NCBI GenBank assembly: GCA_024752435.1
Contig: CP103037.1
Span: 1,860,001 to 1,924,000, forward strand
Source of the DNA: Allantophomopsis cytisporea
Taxonomy: Eukaryota; Ascomycota; Leotiomycetes; Phacidiales; Phacidiaceae
Direction of reading: 5' to 3'
Length of the DNA: 64,000 nt
This document shows, piece by piece, positions 47,060 to 58,446 of the stretch (the first letter of the stretch is position 1; each line of letters begins with the position of its first letter). Made by a program: the position numbers and the translations under genes. The notes under the pieces were generated by a model that was not told where the DNA came from, made no database searches, and worked only from the letters and a program-made list of their open reading frames with translations.

Positions 47060-49315
47060 TCAAACCTTAGTTGAGTTAAGGATATCTATCAAAGATACAA
47101 GCGCAACACCAACCAGAAAACGTGCATCCCAAGATCTTTCACCTAAGCAAATCTTTTCTAAGATCCACCCACTTATATAGAATGCACTTAAGATAGTCTG
47201 ATATTTCGGCCCTCGCGATGCATAGGATCTTTTTGCTAGCAGTGCATGGCCAATGGTTCCGATGACGGAACAACACATCACTCCGAGGAAGACCATCTTC
47301 AGTGGCTCTGAATACTCTTGAATATGGTCTAGTTGCAAAAGTTCAATGGGAGTATGCTGGATTTCAGAGTTCTTGCGACGAAAATCTTGTAAGCTTAGCA
47401 TTGATTCGACGATGGATTTTCCATACACAGCTTGTTCTCGGAGTCGTAGAACAAGCTTTGATAGGAATCGTGGAAGTAGTGATGGCCTTGTAATGGCTGT
47501 CCGAAGGCCTTACGAAATACAATTAGTCATTATCACGACAACAGTGAATGAAAGGACTGACCATCGATAGCATAGAATGTGACTGCTGCACGAGCAGGGT
47601 TGACAGTACAAGAAGCTTCAAGCTCAAGACCCAGAATGTGAATTATACTATCATTTGAGGCGCGACCAAGCATATTAGGATATGTTCGAAAAGTCGTGGC
47701 AAGAAGACATCCAGCTTCTGTATTCCAAAGCCTGAAACCCTTGTCATGCGTAGGATTGTATACGATACGCCATATGGAAGTGTTCGATGATTGGGCATTT
47801 GCGCTAAAGAACAGAGGTTTAATGATGGATCATGGGAAAGAGGTTCAAATAACCCACCTGATTCTCATTCGATGGATATCATTAGACTTAAGTCCAACAC
47901 CATCATAGAGATCTGTAAAGACCTCATCGTTGACAGTCGTGGTAACGAAGTACCCTGTCTCAACATTTCGCAGGTAGACCTCCTGGCCTGGCCACAAGAA
48001 GCCATCCTTAGAATCGGTGTCGTCTAACTTCTCGAAAAACCATGGCCCTATATGACTTGTCTGAGAATTCACTTTTCTAGATGATATCTCCGCCAAACAG
48101 TTGAACTCACCAATAGTATTAATTCTGTCGCTGAATACCATTCGCAGCTGGCGGTTTTGTAAAAACTCTACGCCCGCGCTTTCATCCAAACGCGAAAACA
48201 GATATTCTTCGGTCTGAAATGTTCCTGTTTCTATATCCCAAACATAATGGTCTGTCCATAGAAAGCCAGCTTTCTCAATATAGAGGCTCATGGGCGTATC
48301 AGCAAGCAAGGCATATGGAGGCAAATGGGCTTGAAGTTCCTGATCCCAGAAACTGCTGGTTTCGATCTGGGGTCGCAAGTTACGTCTTAAACTTGGGCTC
48401 ATATAACGAAGATTATAGTTGCCTCCAAATGAAGTCTCACTGGTTGGGAAGACAAATGCGACGACCAATATCAATGTGATTCCGCAGAGCGCAGCTTTCC
48501 TGATACACATAGTGACCAGAGAAATAAGGAGACTAACCTACTAATCCATTAGCTCTTTCTTGTACTGCCCATAGTGGAAACATTTTTGTTATCTTGAGCT
48601 TACCATACTGCCTTTCCTTTCGACAGATAAAGATGATTCTATTGATATATGATGGATGAACAAAATTAGCCCGCTAAATAGTACATCTGTGAAAGAAGTT
48701 CCTAGGCATAGCGCAGCACACAACGCAACATCTAGAAACTCAGACATACGAAACATTTGCCATGTCTCTCGACCGGTCTTTTTATCACTCGATCCACACG
48801 ACATGATTGTCAATAAGCATAAAGTGTCTCCTAAAGTAGAGCTAATACTCAAAGCTGACAATGCCTCATCCACAAATGGCGGCCACATTGCATACACTGT
48901 AGTCAAGATGCCAACGAATACGGGGCAAAGATGAAGCTCTCCATCAGTTTCCAATCGTAGTGTTATAGCAGAAGCAGTTGCAGCAGAACAGAGAATAACT
49001 AAAACTTTGGAGGCCAGCGCATCGCCTTTCCCAGTGATAATTAGCGACCGAGTCGAAATAATCATTGAAAATAGACGTGGACTCACAGTCGTCGAGAAGA
49101 TAGGACAAAGGAGGAAATGTCTCAACAAAGACCTGCCCACGTCTTCGAAAATCTGCAAGAACATGATGTACATGTGTGGTATCTGGGTCAAATCTTGCTT
49201 GTGAGGCGAGTTGTATACCCAGACTCGCGCAGACCAACGATAGAACAACCACAGATGTCAGGGCTGATTTTATCTGATGAGTGGTTTGACCTCGAGTCTT
49301 CTCTGTAGTGTGCAT
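47060..49315 (-). CDS. Uncharacterised multi-pass membrane protein with a large luminal/extracellular domain
   Basis: Five exons: 49087-49315, 48604-49004, 47858-48537, 47562-47803 and 47060-47508. All junctions are in phase with introns of 53-82 nt, giving 666 aa. Hydrophobic helices are LTSVVVLSLVCASLGIQLA (exon 1), several in exon 2 (ILCSAATASAITLRL, CPVFVGILTTVYAMW, LSALSISSTLGDTLCLL, LDVALCAALCLGTSFTDVLF), VSLLISLVTMCIR and ITLILVVAFVFP at the exon 3 start. Three C-terminal helices follow (MVFLGVMCCSVIGTIGHALL, TILSAFYISGWILEKICL, FLVGVALVSLIDIL). Between them lies a soluble domain of about 300 residues with repeated 'YxxxxETGxF.T' patterns (VWDIETGTFQTEE, LRNVETGYFVTTT, LWNTEAGCLLATT), faintly MIR-like. 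I recognise no named family. Convergent with the SUKH-like gene; the two stop codons are 57 bp apart. Confidence 0.72.
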
Positions 49316-51154
49316 GTTTGCTGAGAACAACACTCATCAAATAAAACTTCAAAAAAAAAAAAATGGCCCGACCCGTTTGATAAAATAATTCACTGCTTCG
49401 GCTCTCATATAGTCATACTACTTAATTGAAAACGGCAGTATGGTGGCATAAAATTAAATATGGAGCGAGACAAATTCAAATACATTCGGCCCCCAAAGCC
49501 AAACATCAATTTCACCTTTCGGACCCCAACCTACATTGCTGCACTATATGAAAATCTTGGAATACACAAGGAAAGGGCTGGAGAATGTAATATTCCGCCT
49601 ATGATAACACTCAGATTATACGGACCACGTCCGAGCATCATAATTGTTAGCAAGCCTTCACGAAGATTGATGTTGATTATGCCTCGATGAGTTTGGATTC
49701 TGCGCTATGGCAATGAAAGGATGAATATATTCCCATAAGGGCGGGTATGGCGACGTGGTTGACCAAGATACCGGATCACTTTAACCACATGCTTTCGCAC
49801 CGTAACCCAGCCGCTCTCGTGGTGCTAGCCCATTGGGCGGTGTTATTGGTCAAGCGAGCTGAGAATTACGGCTGCTGGTTCTTGGAGAGCTCGGCGAAGA
49901 CGATCCTGCTGCAGATTACATAACAACTTCCCAGAGTCTGGCTGGAAGCTTGATGGTGTAAAAAACAAAGATACAGGCACAACTCAGACTCTAGCTGCTT
50001 GTTTATATGATTATCGAATGTATCCGTTCCATCCCGATTCGGAAAAGTACCGACATGGTGTGGAAGCTGACGGATGAGCAATAACACCGTCCAAGGCGAT
50101 TCGAGCGAGGATGATGGGCGAGCAGCACGGGCTTTGAACTACATGTCACACTTGATCATGAATAAGGTATGATACATATTTCTTTCCCGTTTTCTGAATG
50201 AAAGCCATTCTTCTGGGCGAAAGATGCCTTGGTGACAATGAAGGGTGTGACGCGACTACATTGGGTGAGATGCACTAGTAGGTTAAGAACTATCTAAAAA
50301 GGGCCAGCGGAAATTTCCCTGTTCAAATATGGAGTCTTCGAGTGGACCAAAACGTAGAGATGTTCAGCAGCGCAGGTTGGCCCTGAGACCTTTGGTGGAA
50401 GTGAGACTTCGTGCTCTTGCAAGTGTCTTGGTTACGGTTATGAATGAATCCCTGAGAGGACTTGCAGCTGTATTGATAAGGTTGGAGATTGAACTTATTT
50501 ATAGAGGAATGGAGACGGGTAGACAGACCTGAAGTTGTTTTATGGAGGCAAGGGGGCCGATTACCTGATAGGAAGCTGATACTTAGAGCTCGAAAGTGAA
50601 GGTCATATATATGCTCACGGTCGAGGTTGGTAATATCTTGTTGCAACATACTGGGTCTCACCATCGCAGGTTGAAATGCATATCATTTATTTACTCATAG
50701 TTTGTTTGATTGAAATTATAGAGAGAGAAGCTCTCTGAGATGAGCTATGGGTACTACTGAGATATAAAGTACGAGTACAGAGCTTGCAATTCATAATTGG
50801 GATCTGCTCACTTTGAACGTGAGAGCCGCAATAGTTCCACCATATCATCCATAGCTTGCAGTGAATCCCTATATGATACTGTCCTCTAAGACAGCAAGAT
50901 CGATATAGGTCTACTTAATATCTTTGCCTTCAGAGTCTTTGCTGACAGCAAATAACCTGTTGCTCTAGATAACGACTCAAAGGAATGAGGGGATGTTCAT
51001 TAAACTGAGGATGAAACATGATCATGACATTGCTCAATACACTAAGACTCCCAAAAAGACAGACCTCCTAAATTAAGTAGAAAATGACTCCCGAACTTTA
51101 ATCAATGCATATAAACTTTGCAGGGTCTAATCGAAAATCCAGAGACCTTGTATC
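49316..51154. other. Intergenic region containing a transcription-factor fragment
   Basis: About 1.8 kb. It includes a fragment of a Zn-cluster factor (49712-49923). A 67-codon basic frame at 50329-50532 has no family signature and is not called. The rest shows no gene. Confidence 0.5.
49712..49923 (+). pseudogene. C-terminal fragment of a Zn(2)-Cys(6)-type fungal transcription factor
   Basis: In one frame the sequence reads YIPIRAGMATWLTKIPDHFN then HMLSHRNPAALVVLAHWAVL then LVKRAENYGCWFLES. This matches the near-terminal signature of fungal C6 factors (P..F..L...R.P.ALV.LAH.A.LL.......WW). Upstream the same frame meets a TGA within about 25 nt, and no zinc cluster is seen nearby, so this is an isolated remnant. 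Confidence 0.55.
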
Positions 51155-51780
51155 TTATAAAACGAAAATCACTAGTACCATTGATAGAGCCATAGAAGTG
51201 CAGATAGTAGGAAGTTTTAGTGCGTAGTCCCAAGTCATAGATGACCCATCACTTGTGCTGCCACTTCTGCTACCGGGAGGAGCAAACGTTGTAGTACCAG
51301 TGACCGCAGCAGTAGGAGAGGTAAGACTTGGAGATCCAGGACTAGCTGATGAACTACCAGTTCTCGTTGATGAACCTGAGAGTATTATGTCTTAGCAAGA
51401 TAATATGATGAGGTGTGTGAGTTATTGATAAAGAGTTTACCTGCAGTAGTGGAGGCATTCAATCCCAACTGACAATAACTAGCAAAGACGTCGGTGGCTT
51501 CCATGCAATCCGTGGTGTTTCTCACGCATTCGTCATATACCATAGAGGAGATCATTGACGACATATAAGAGAACTCGGCGGTGCAGAAACAGCTGTAGGA
51601 GGTGCTGTGTTGACCATCGCTGCAGCCGCCCTCCATATCGTGCACTATGGTGCTCACGGCTACTTCAGCACATGGCGCAAGTGAGCTGTACTCAGGCACT
51701 TGATTGATGAAAATATCTTGTGCATAGAGCATGGGAACAAGGCAGAAAAAGTAATTATAGATGTATGGTGCCATCATCAT
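51155..51780 (-). CDS. Small secreted Cys-rich protein with predicted GPI anchor
   Basis: Two exons: 51441-51780 and 51155-51375, with a 65-nt GTAAAC..CTCAG intron in phase 1, giving 186 aa. The start is the first of three adjacent ATGs, giving the signal peptide MMMAPYIYNYFFCLVPMLYA. The mature part has eight Cys (C in LAPCAEV, GGC, SCFC, DEC, DC, YC) in a pattern typical of small fungal surface proteins related to CFEM: PCAEVAVSTIV, YSCFCTAEF, DCMEATDVFASYCQLG. A Ser/Thr/Pro-rich stalk follows, then a hydrophobic C-terminal tail (TSMALSMVLVIFVL) fitting GPI attachment. It is upstream of, and divergent from, the membrane protein gene at 52940. Function unknown. Confidence 0.72.
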
Positions 51781-52939
51781 GAAGATCAATGCATTTGTCA
51801 AGATAGATGGAGTTTGGAAATATTAGTCGAGTGAGGTGGGTATAAGCACTGATATTTAACTATGCCATCGAGGCTCTTGTCATTGTCATTATTGCGACTT
51901 CTGGCCACGACCAGATTTTCAAACACAAAACCACTTTTGAGAACGAGATGCACGATCAGTTGCATGGGGAGTACTCTGTCTCCGTTAAGGGTAGATAACG
52001 AACTACTCAAGCTCATTGCTCTTTAAAACAAACCCCATGTACTCTTGTTTGAAGAGAATGAAACCTAGTCACGTCATTAGGAGATAGAATACTGAATATC
52101 AGTGCAGCTATATCACAACCTGCGCAACGTAGTACCTTGTGTCACACAACAAATCCCATATGCCGCGTCAGGAAAAGAAAAGGCTGAGAAAGTGGGAGGA
52201 AATTCATTGAAAGTGAGCTCGACCCGTCTTCTTGAAGGGGTCGATACTCAAGGGTAGCTTGTATTCAGCGTATAAGATATGTACTGCAAAGCCTCATAAA
52301 AGGAGGTTGAATCGAGAGTGGAGCAGCTCTTGCCACTCTCTGGTCATCAACTCAATCTGACGATAGCAATGTAACTTATCCGCAGGTAACATTACGCACC
52401 ATCCAAGTAACATCGCATTTGGGGTAGCAGTGATCCATACATCAGGCAGTTCTTCTACGCAAAATACCACATGGCCTTGATAAAATTTTGCTGCATCAGG
52501 ACTATCTTCTGATTATCCAAGTTCTGATTCTTATATGAGAGCTGGCATGTAGGGGTGAAGGCCACTCGAATTTTAACAGCCTCATTCTCATTGTTCTTGG
52601 CCATCCTGTTTGGTTAAAATACGCAGCTTCGGTGTGTGCGGTAATTATTTTACTGGTCAGAAATCTACAGCCTGGTCCAATTTGGGTAGTATCCACATAA
52701 AGCATGCCACCGATGATCTTCGCAGATGAACATTGATTTGGAATTCTTTCAAGACGTACCGGAAGTGCCAGGCAAGGGCTTTAATTGTGTAACAAACCAT
52801 ACTATAAGTTGCGATTGAAGAGATACGTGCATGGAAAGCACGTAAATAAACGACAGAGGCTCTTTATAGTTGACCTAGGAGAGCGTCTTCAGACCATCGA
52901 AATCTCACACCTTCAGAAGAGATTTGCAATGAATTAAAG
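51781..52939. other. Divergent intergenic region
   Basis: This 1.16-kb stretch separates two divergently transcribed genes. Minus-strand frames at 51798-52016 and 52502-52705 have no features of real genes. I see nothing else. Confidence 0.5.
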
Positions 52940-54543
52940 ATGTTGGCTTCAATCCAAAGTACTGGCAATGGCAATGCACCTCCAGGTCAGAATCTGCTGG
53001 TCCCAGGTACTGCCCCAAGGACACCACAGAGACAGTCCGAAGAGCGTTTCGAGGACAACACGAGCCAGATCATGGGTTCCGAGAGAAATGCAAACAGCTC
53101 TGAGTGCGATGGATCAACTCTTCCTCCAGGTTCCCCAAAGGAGAGCAACACATTCCCCGCCTTCAAAAATGTAGAGGAGCAGCAAACTGCAGCACTCTGG
53201 TCGATATGGCGTCAGACTCTCAGGAGTCTTGCTGGCAAGGATATACATGCAGAATTACGGTTTCTTGAAGTTGGTAGCCCCGGATTTCTAACTGTCGCGC
53301 GCTTCCTGCTTGTATTGGCTTTGTTCTTGATTGTTGCGGTTGCCGCTGCTGCTGTGCCAGTGAAGCCGATGAGAATCGTCGTCGCGGTTGTTGGTGTCTT
53401 GATGACTGCGATACTCGGCGTACTACTTGTTCAAGACCATTGGAAAGGTAAGCCTGTCTTATCCCCAGCATTGACGTTAGAAACTCACTTTTTCTAAACT
53501 TTCCCCCAGATTTGCAAAGGTTTTATCGGCCCAATCTGGGGAACACTGTCATGGTTGTCTTGTTAACCATCCCTTTATTTGCGTCGCTATTCTGCGCGAC
53601 TTGGTATCCAAAACTCAGACGAGATATCTTGGTTACTACGACAGACTCAGTGGTAAGGTCTACAGAAGTCCTATTCGCTACCTCAATAACACCGAAGTTC
53701 AGGAGAGTGTTCGCTTCCCGTCTGTAGCTATCTTTCAAAGGAAAGATTGGTCATTACAGGCCAACCTCCTTGGTGGCTATTCAACATGTTATCTCGGATG
53801 GTACAATGATAGTGCCCCAAGATGCTCAAGTCTTCCGGAAGGCTCTCTGGGTAACAGCCAAGCTTGCAAGTGTGAGGAGCTATGGTATAATCAAGATCAG
53901 GTTATTGAAGATTTTATATGGCAAAATATCAGCTATAGATATCTTGCTTTTGAGTCTGCGCGGTGGATGTTTTCATCTACACCAACTTACCTAATGCTTC
54001 TACAAGCTTTCTACAATTGTCTGTCGAAGTATCTTCTTACATTTTATTTTGCTAACCTTATGTAGATAATTCTACACAAGCGATGTCAGATGTCATTATG
54101 GTTAACCCTACGTTAATGATAGCGCTTTATGACCCTCAACTCAGTATGCAGGAAGCCTTTGATAAAGGATATACAGCTATGAACCTTGTCAACGCCAACG
54201 GCATTGTCTCAGTCAATGTAGGGTTAGTAGTACAGCAGACTAAGGACAACGCCCCAGCATATAGCTATGATCTATCCTTATCATCATCGCCATGTACAAC
54301 GCTTGTCTGCAATTCCAATGACGCGATCTGGAATTCTTGCCACATGAGTCTCTATATTCAGATACCTAGTTTCTACCGAACTATCATTAGCACCGAGAAG
54401 GAAAACTCTTGGGGGGTGAGTACTTCGATAATCACTTGTGATTACGCTGACGATATCAGGATGTCGTATCATCTGCCGGCTCCTTCTTCTCTTTTGTACA
54501 GTTCTTGAGTTGGATCGTATCTGCTCAAGCTTTCACCGGTTGA
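52940..54543 (+). CDS. Uncharacterised membrane protein with extracellular Cys-containing domain
   Basis: Five exons: 52940-53447, 53510-53652, 53703-54018, 54066-54415 and 54460-54543. All are in phase, giving 466 aa. Introns are 44-62 nt; the fourth junction uses a weak GTCTGT donor but has a good GCTAAC branch. The N-terminal about 90 residues are polar and Ser/Pro-rich (cytosolic). Three hydrophobic helices follow (FLTVARFLLVLALFLIVAVA, MRIVVAVVGVLMTAILGVLL, TVMVVLLTIPLFASLFCATW). Next comes a domain of about 270 residues with Cys pairs and N-glycosylation sites (YSTCYLGWYNDS, SQACKCEELWYN, CTTLVCNSND). The last exon, GDVVSSAGSFFSFVQFLSWI then VSAQAFTG, supplies a terminal membrane segment. 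This topology (TM, extracellular domain, TM) recalls degenerin/ASIC-like channels, but I cannot match a family signature. Confidence 0.72.
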
Positions 54544-54840
54544 TTAAAAAGCACTGTTCAGCGTTTGTGTACGATTGGTCGCGATGAACTAGGACCAAGA
54601 ATTCCACAGCTGCTGGTATTGTGCTAGCAATTCATCAATGAAGCCAAGTTCATCCCTCTCATCTGAACTATGCTGTCCTGGCTAATGAGAGCTTCGTAAA
54701 GGACTAACGTTTCTCATTCTCGGCATCGACATGATATCCACTCTGCACACCAAGCCTTATGGCGCCCTTTCTATTGCTCCTCTCTCCAAAACTAAAGCCA
54801 GTCAGCAAACACAGAGGCTTCAATCGATCTTTCCTTCCAC

Positions 54841-55098
54841 TTACAACATGAGGATGTCTCCGACAGCGTACACAATGACCGCGACAGCCAGAATAACCAT
54901 CGCCGATGCAAACGGATGGAGTACGGGGCAGAATTGGGTCACAAGGCCAAATCGCTCATCTACCCAACTCCACTTTTCCCATTCAGGAGAATGCGACTTA
55001 GCCAAGCCAATTCCAAGGTCTGTACATCCTCGAGGGCAGAGCGCCGCGGAGAAGACGGCGAAGAAGAGCGAAGAGAGGAGCAAAGTCAACCTCATCAC
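54841..55098 (-). CDS. Possible small secreted or membrane-anchored protein
   Basis: A single exon encodes 85 aa. The N-terminus MMRLTLLLSSLFFAVFSAA is an excellent signal peptide. The middle holds LCPRGCTDLGIGLAK and a Trp-rich segment, and the C-terminus (SAMVILAVAVIVYAVGDILM) is a membrane or GPI-type tail. The opposite strand also carries a long frame (54731-55246), so composition alone cannot decide. It is kept because of its two-ended hydrophobic layout, at low confidence. Confidence 0.35.
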   Translation of the reverse strand: MMRLTLLLSSLFFAVFSAALCPRGCTDLGIGLAKSHSPEWEKWSWVDERFGLVTQFCPVLHPFASAMVILAVAVIVYAVGDILML

Positions 55099-56051
55099 GG
55101 CGGTGATTCGATGTAGTCATGCGAGGGAGTACGCGGAACAACGGGGGCATAGAAGTATGAACAGCGATATCAAAACAAACAGGGATGGTGGTCGAGTAGG
55201 TCATGATATCAGACTCCTCTCCAAGTCACCGAAGAGTTCCGCGTGATACGGATATCAGCAAGTGAGAATGAGCTACCTATCTACCTCTACTTGCACATTG
55301 GACGTTTCAAGAGAGATGCCCGCATAATCGCGAAAGCATGAGCAATCCGAGCTGTTGGTGTGGGTTCGCGGAGACGAACCTTGCTGCTGCAACATGCGAG
55401 AAATGTTAAGGGCGCATTTCCTAACCCTTGCATCGTGGCCGCGCGCATAGGCCGCGTATATTTCTAGACGTGTCCGGCTGATTCCTAGAAGCCCTGACCT
55501 TGTAGATATCTGATGATAGTAAGACGTGAGCGGCGAGAGAACCCTCATCCGTACCTGATTCGGGTTTGGATTTTAATTCGCTGTAAATCATCGGTTGACG
55601 TCCCCTGTCCGTCGTTACGTACAACGACCTGTTCTTACCAGTCCTGGATTGAATATCAGTTCAAGTTATTTGAGACGGGCGTGAGCTAGGATCACTTCAA
55701 ATTATTTGCTTACTGAGAAGCTTGTAGATTTGGTATTCCTACCTGCCTTGATATCAACATGGTTAGCATGAAATTCATCTTGATATCAGAGTTCCAGGAT
55801 TTACCTTGGCTTATGAATTGAGCATGTCAAAGGCCCAAGCAACAATCACATTCAGCAGCAGCATTTACAAACAGGTAAAGTAATTGACTGGATTCCATTT
55901 TCCCCCGTAGGTGTATCTCATTACTGGTATCAAGTAAAGTCATCGCTCAAAAGAAACCATCCCATAATCATGTCATTAAATCATCCTTCGTCGAAAAATC
56001 CCCCACCCAATCCGTATTTATTGAATCAAGGAATTCCATCCGATCGAGAAC
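55099..56051. other. Intergenic region
   Basis: About 0.95 kb. It includes the HSP12 3' region at its right end. Short frames on both strands have no recognisable features. Confidence 0.5.
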
Positions 56052-56516
56052 TTAGGTGGACTTGGTGTTACCGGCAACATAGTCGGCAGCGTTCTTGGCA
56101 GCCTCAGCGCCAGAGTTGGCAAGGCCAGCGACGGTGTCAGATGCCTGCTGGACGTATGACTTGCCCTCGGACTGAGTGGTATCGGCGCCGGAGCGGGTGG
56201 AGTCACCGAGCTTCTGGGTAGCAGACTTGTCACCCTCTAGAAGTATTTGTTAGTATGAGGATGTCTTTGGTGAAGGTGAAGGATCAACGAACCTGGCTGG
56301 ACAGCGCTGGCAACCTTGTCACCGAAACCGGTGATGTTCTCTCCGGCCTTCTGGGAGGTGGACTTGGTGGAGTCTGGCTGAATCTTCTCGGAAGCCTGCT
56401 CACCGAGACCCTTGCGCCTGTTGATTGTTAGTATATGTAAAGCGAGGCTTAAAGGTTCGACGAGAGTCGAAGTGATATGGAGATGTGTAGTGGGCAACAT
56501 ACAAGTTGTCAGACAT
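56052..56516 (-). CDS. HSP12: Hsp12/Hsp9-family small heat-shock (stress) protein
   Basis: Three exons: 56503-56516 (only 14 nt), 56293-56417 and 56052-56236, giving 107 aa. Intron 1 is GTATGT..CAACAG, intron 2 is GTTCGT..TTCTAG, and all are in phase. The conserved Hsp12 start MSDNLRKGLGEQASEKIQPD is recovered only when the 14-nt exon is used. Repeated motifs of the family follow (STSQKAGENITGFGDKVASA, QKLGDSTRSGADTTQSEGKS, ADYVAGNTKST). Hsp12 is a hydrophilic, intrinsically disordered protein that folds on membranes and stabilises them under stress. It is usually strongly induced by heat, osmotic and stationary-phase stress. Upstream sequence contains AGGGG stress elements. Confidence 0.93.
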
Positions 56517-57114
56517 GTTGATGAGGTGGGGTTTGATTGAAAATTGTTGAGTGGTTGTTTTGTTTTGTTTTGTTTTGTTTGCAGTGTTTTGAGGGAGATG
56601 GATGGATGTGATTGTTGTGATGATGTAGAAAGAGGAGGAAGGGTGGCAGTCAGAGAGGTTCTTATAGTGCAGAGGGTAGGACGACTAGTGTAATTGCAAT
56701 TGGGAAGTCGAAGCTCGTGATTCACCAAGCAGGAGAGAGAGAGAGAGAGAAGAATGAACGAAAGCAGCATCAGCATAGCATCATCTGGCACCCCAGCCAA
56801 CTTTACCTTACCTTACCTTATCATATTTACGGGTCACTGACGTTCCATTTGGAAGCTTTCAGGGTCTTGGAGCTAAGGAAAGCACATCATCCACATAAAG
56901 CGGCTTGCCAAGGCTACATGATCTCCAAAGCTCGGTGGGTAAGGTTGTTAGTCTTTTGGAGTGAGACAGAAGAAAGAAAAGAGGAGAGCTGTGGCATCAT
57001 TCTTCACAAGCCATAGGCAGATTAACGTCATGTCTACAGGGAACGCCACATGAGGCGTTTGTTTATTTTTGATAGCTAAAGATAGTACCACGTAGAGAGA
57101 ACCACAGTATCACC

Positions 57115-57115
<1 letters not shown>

Positions 57116-57147
<32 letters not shown>

Positions 57148-57148
57148 A
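57116..57148. repeat. (GTA)n microsatellite
   Basis: About ten to eleven uninterrupted GTA trinucleotides, 600 bp upstream of HSP12. Confidence 0.9.
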
Positions 57149-57247
57149 GGTAGCGTTGATACAATGCCAAGACAAACGTATCTGTGGCGTGTGGAGTCTC
57201 AAAGCATCTTAAATCAAGGTGTAACATTTGCCCTGTGCGGCGGGGGG

Positions 57248-57276
57248 AGGGGGAGCATGAGCATGAGCATGAGGGG
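57248..57276. promoter_or_regulatory. Two AGGGG stress-response-type elements
   Basis: AGGGG occurs at 57248-57252 and 57272-57276, about 730-760 bp upstream of the HSP12 start codon. AGGGG/CCCCT is the Msn2/4 (Seb1-type) stress element in fungi. The sequence shows only the motif, and distance to the gene weakens the case. Confidence 0.35.
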
Positions 57277-57793
57277 GAATGAAGAGATAGCTCCCACCCG
57301 CACGCGAGCAGTCATAGTCACAGCAACAACGTCAGAGTTGACTTTTCCACTGGAACACCAATAACAGGGAGACAATATCAATCAATGTACAGATGTAAGT
57401 ACGATCATACGTACTACGTACATATATACGGTAGTATAGGACAAAGTTGTGCATCCAATAGAAATGCATCTCATGTCTGCGGAGCACCCTCTCATTCTCA
57501 TTCTCAGTCTACCTATGCCTACGTATACGACCTACGTATACTGCCCAGTGAGAGTGAGATGTGAATGAGACTATCCGATGCAAACTGTCCTCTCCTCTCT
57601 CCGCCTCCCACTACCACCCACGACACTCGGCTGGCTACATTACCATTTGGTAGTCTAGCGGAGGATAATCGAATCGAAGGATTCGCTCATAAGGACATCG
57701 ATTGCCGCATGGGAATTGTCCAAGTGGAAGGCAAACCACCAACAAATTTCCCATGTGAAAATTTAAAGGTGCTCCCTTCCGAATATCCACTTT

Positions 57794-57829
57794 CACATCC
57801 ACATCCACATCCACATCCACATCCACATC
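57794..57829. repeat. (ACATCC)n hexamer repeat
   Basis: About six consecutive ACATCC units. Confidence 0.9.
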
Positions 57830-58060
57830 GAATCTCATCCTTTCCTTGCTGATGGGAGACTTTGCTCCGTGATTGTCGCACAATACGTTTCATACCGAGG
57901 TAACAATGGACCATGTAAGTAGAGTAAGTGCAAGAAAGTTGGACGTATTCCATGGCGATGTGATGTGATGTCATAAGCGAATTGGCCCTGATGTCATTGA
58001 AGCGTGCATTGTGTGATACGCGAATTGAGTCCTGCCTGACCTGATATTGTAAGGCTCACA

Positions 58061-58110
58061 TTTCTTTCATTCTTTCATTCTTTCATTCTTTCATTCTTTC
58101 ATTCTTTCAT
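58061..58110. repeat. ATTCTTTC octamer repeat
   Basis: About six consecutive 8-bp ATTCTTTC units. Confidence 0.9.
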
Positions 58111-58446
58111 GGAATGTGTTGCACGGGTAAGATAGGTAGGTCATGTTTTGCATGGACATGGGCCTTTGTTATTCACATTTCTGGCAACATTCTCTCGAAC
58201 TCAGCTGAAGATGCCTGTACCTATCTGAGGAGTAAGAGCATGCACGAAGTACACTTGGATCCCGAACATCAATGCTTCAATTCTTTACACAATACACCCC
58301 CCCAGACTCCAGAGTATGAACAAAAATGAATAACGATATACAACAAAAGTCGGCAGTAATACTGTAAGTACCGAGCCAAGAAAAGTCAATGGTATTCGCA
58401 ATGATAAAATCAAACCCTCCCAACGCCCAACCTCATCATCTCAAAC

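Larger units (their letters stand above)
56517..58446. other. HSP12 upstream region and simple repeats
   Basis: About 1.9 kb. It contains a TGTTT pentamer run in the HSP12 leader (about 56562-56580), (GTA)n (57116-57148), AGGGG stress elements (57248-57276), (ACATCC)n (57794-57829) and ATTCTTTC repeats (58061-58110). No gene is supported. ACATCC-repeat translations produce spurious His/Pro-rich and Cys/Gly-rich frames. Confidence 0.6.

Noticed and set aside
50329..50532. A 67-codon Arg/Leu-rich plus-strand frame
   Set aside because: Short, basic, without known motif. The opposite strand carries an even longer open frame (50323-50664).
54731..55246. A 171-codon plus-strand frame
   Set aside because: No domain or hydrophobic pattern. 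The antisense frame with signal peptide and tail is the more gene-like of the two.
57565..57974. His/Pro- and Cys/Gly-repeat open frames
   Set aside because: They are produced by the (ACATCC)n repeat.
58061..58110. Regularly spaced repeats resembling a CRISPR-like array
   Set aside because: They are contiguous 8-bp microsatellite units without spacers, in a eukaryotic genome.
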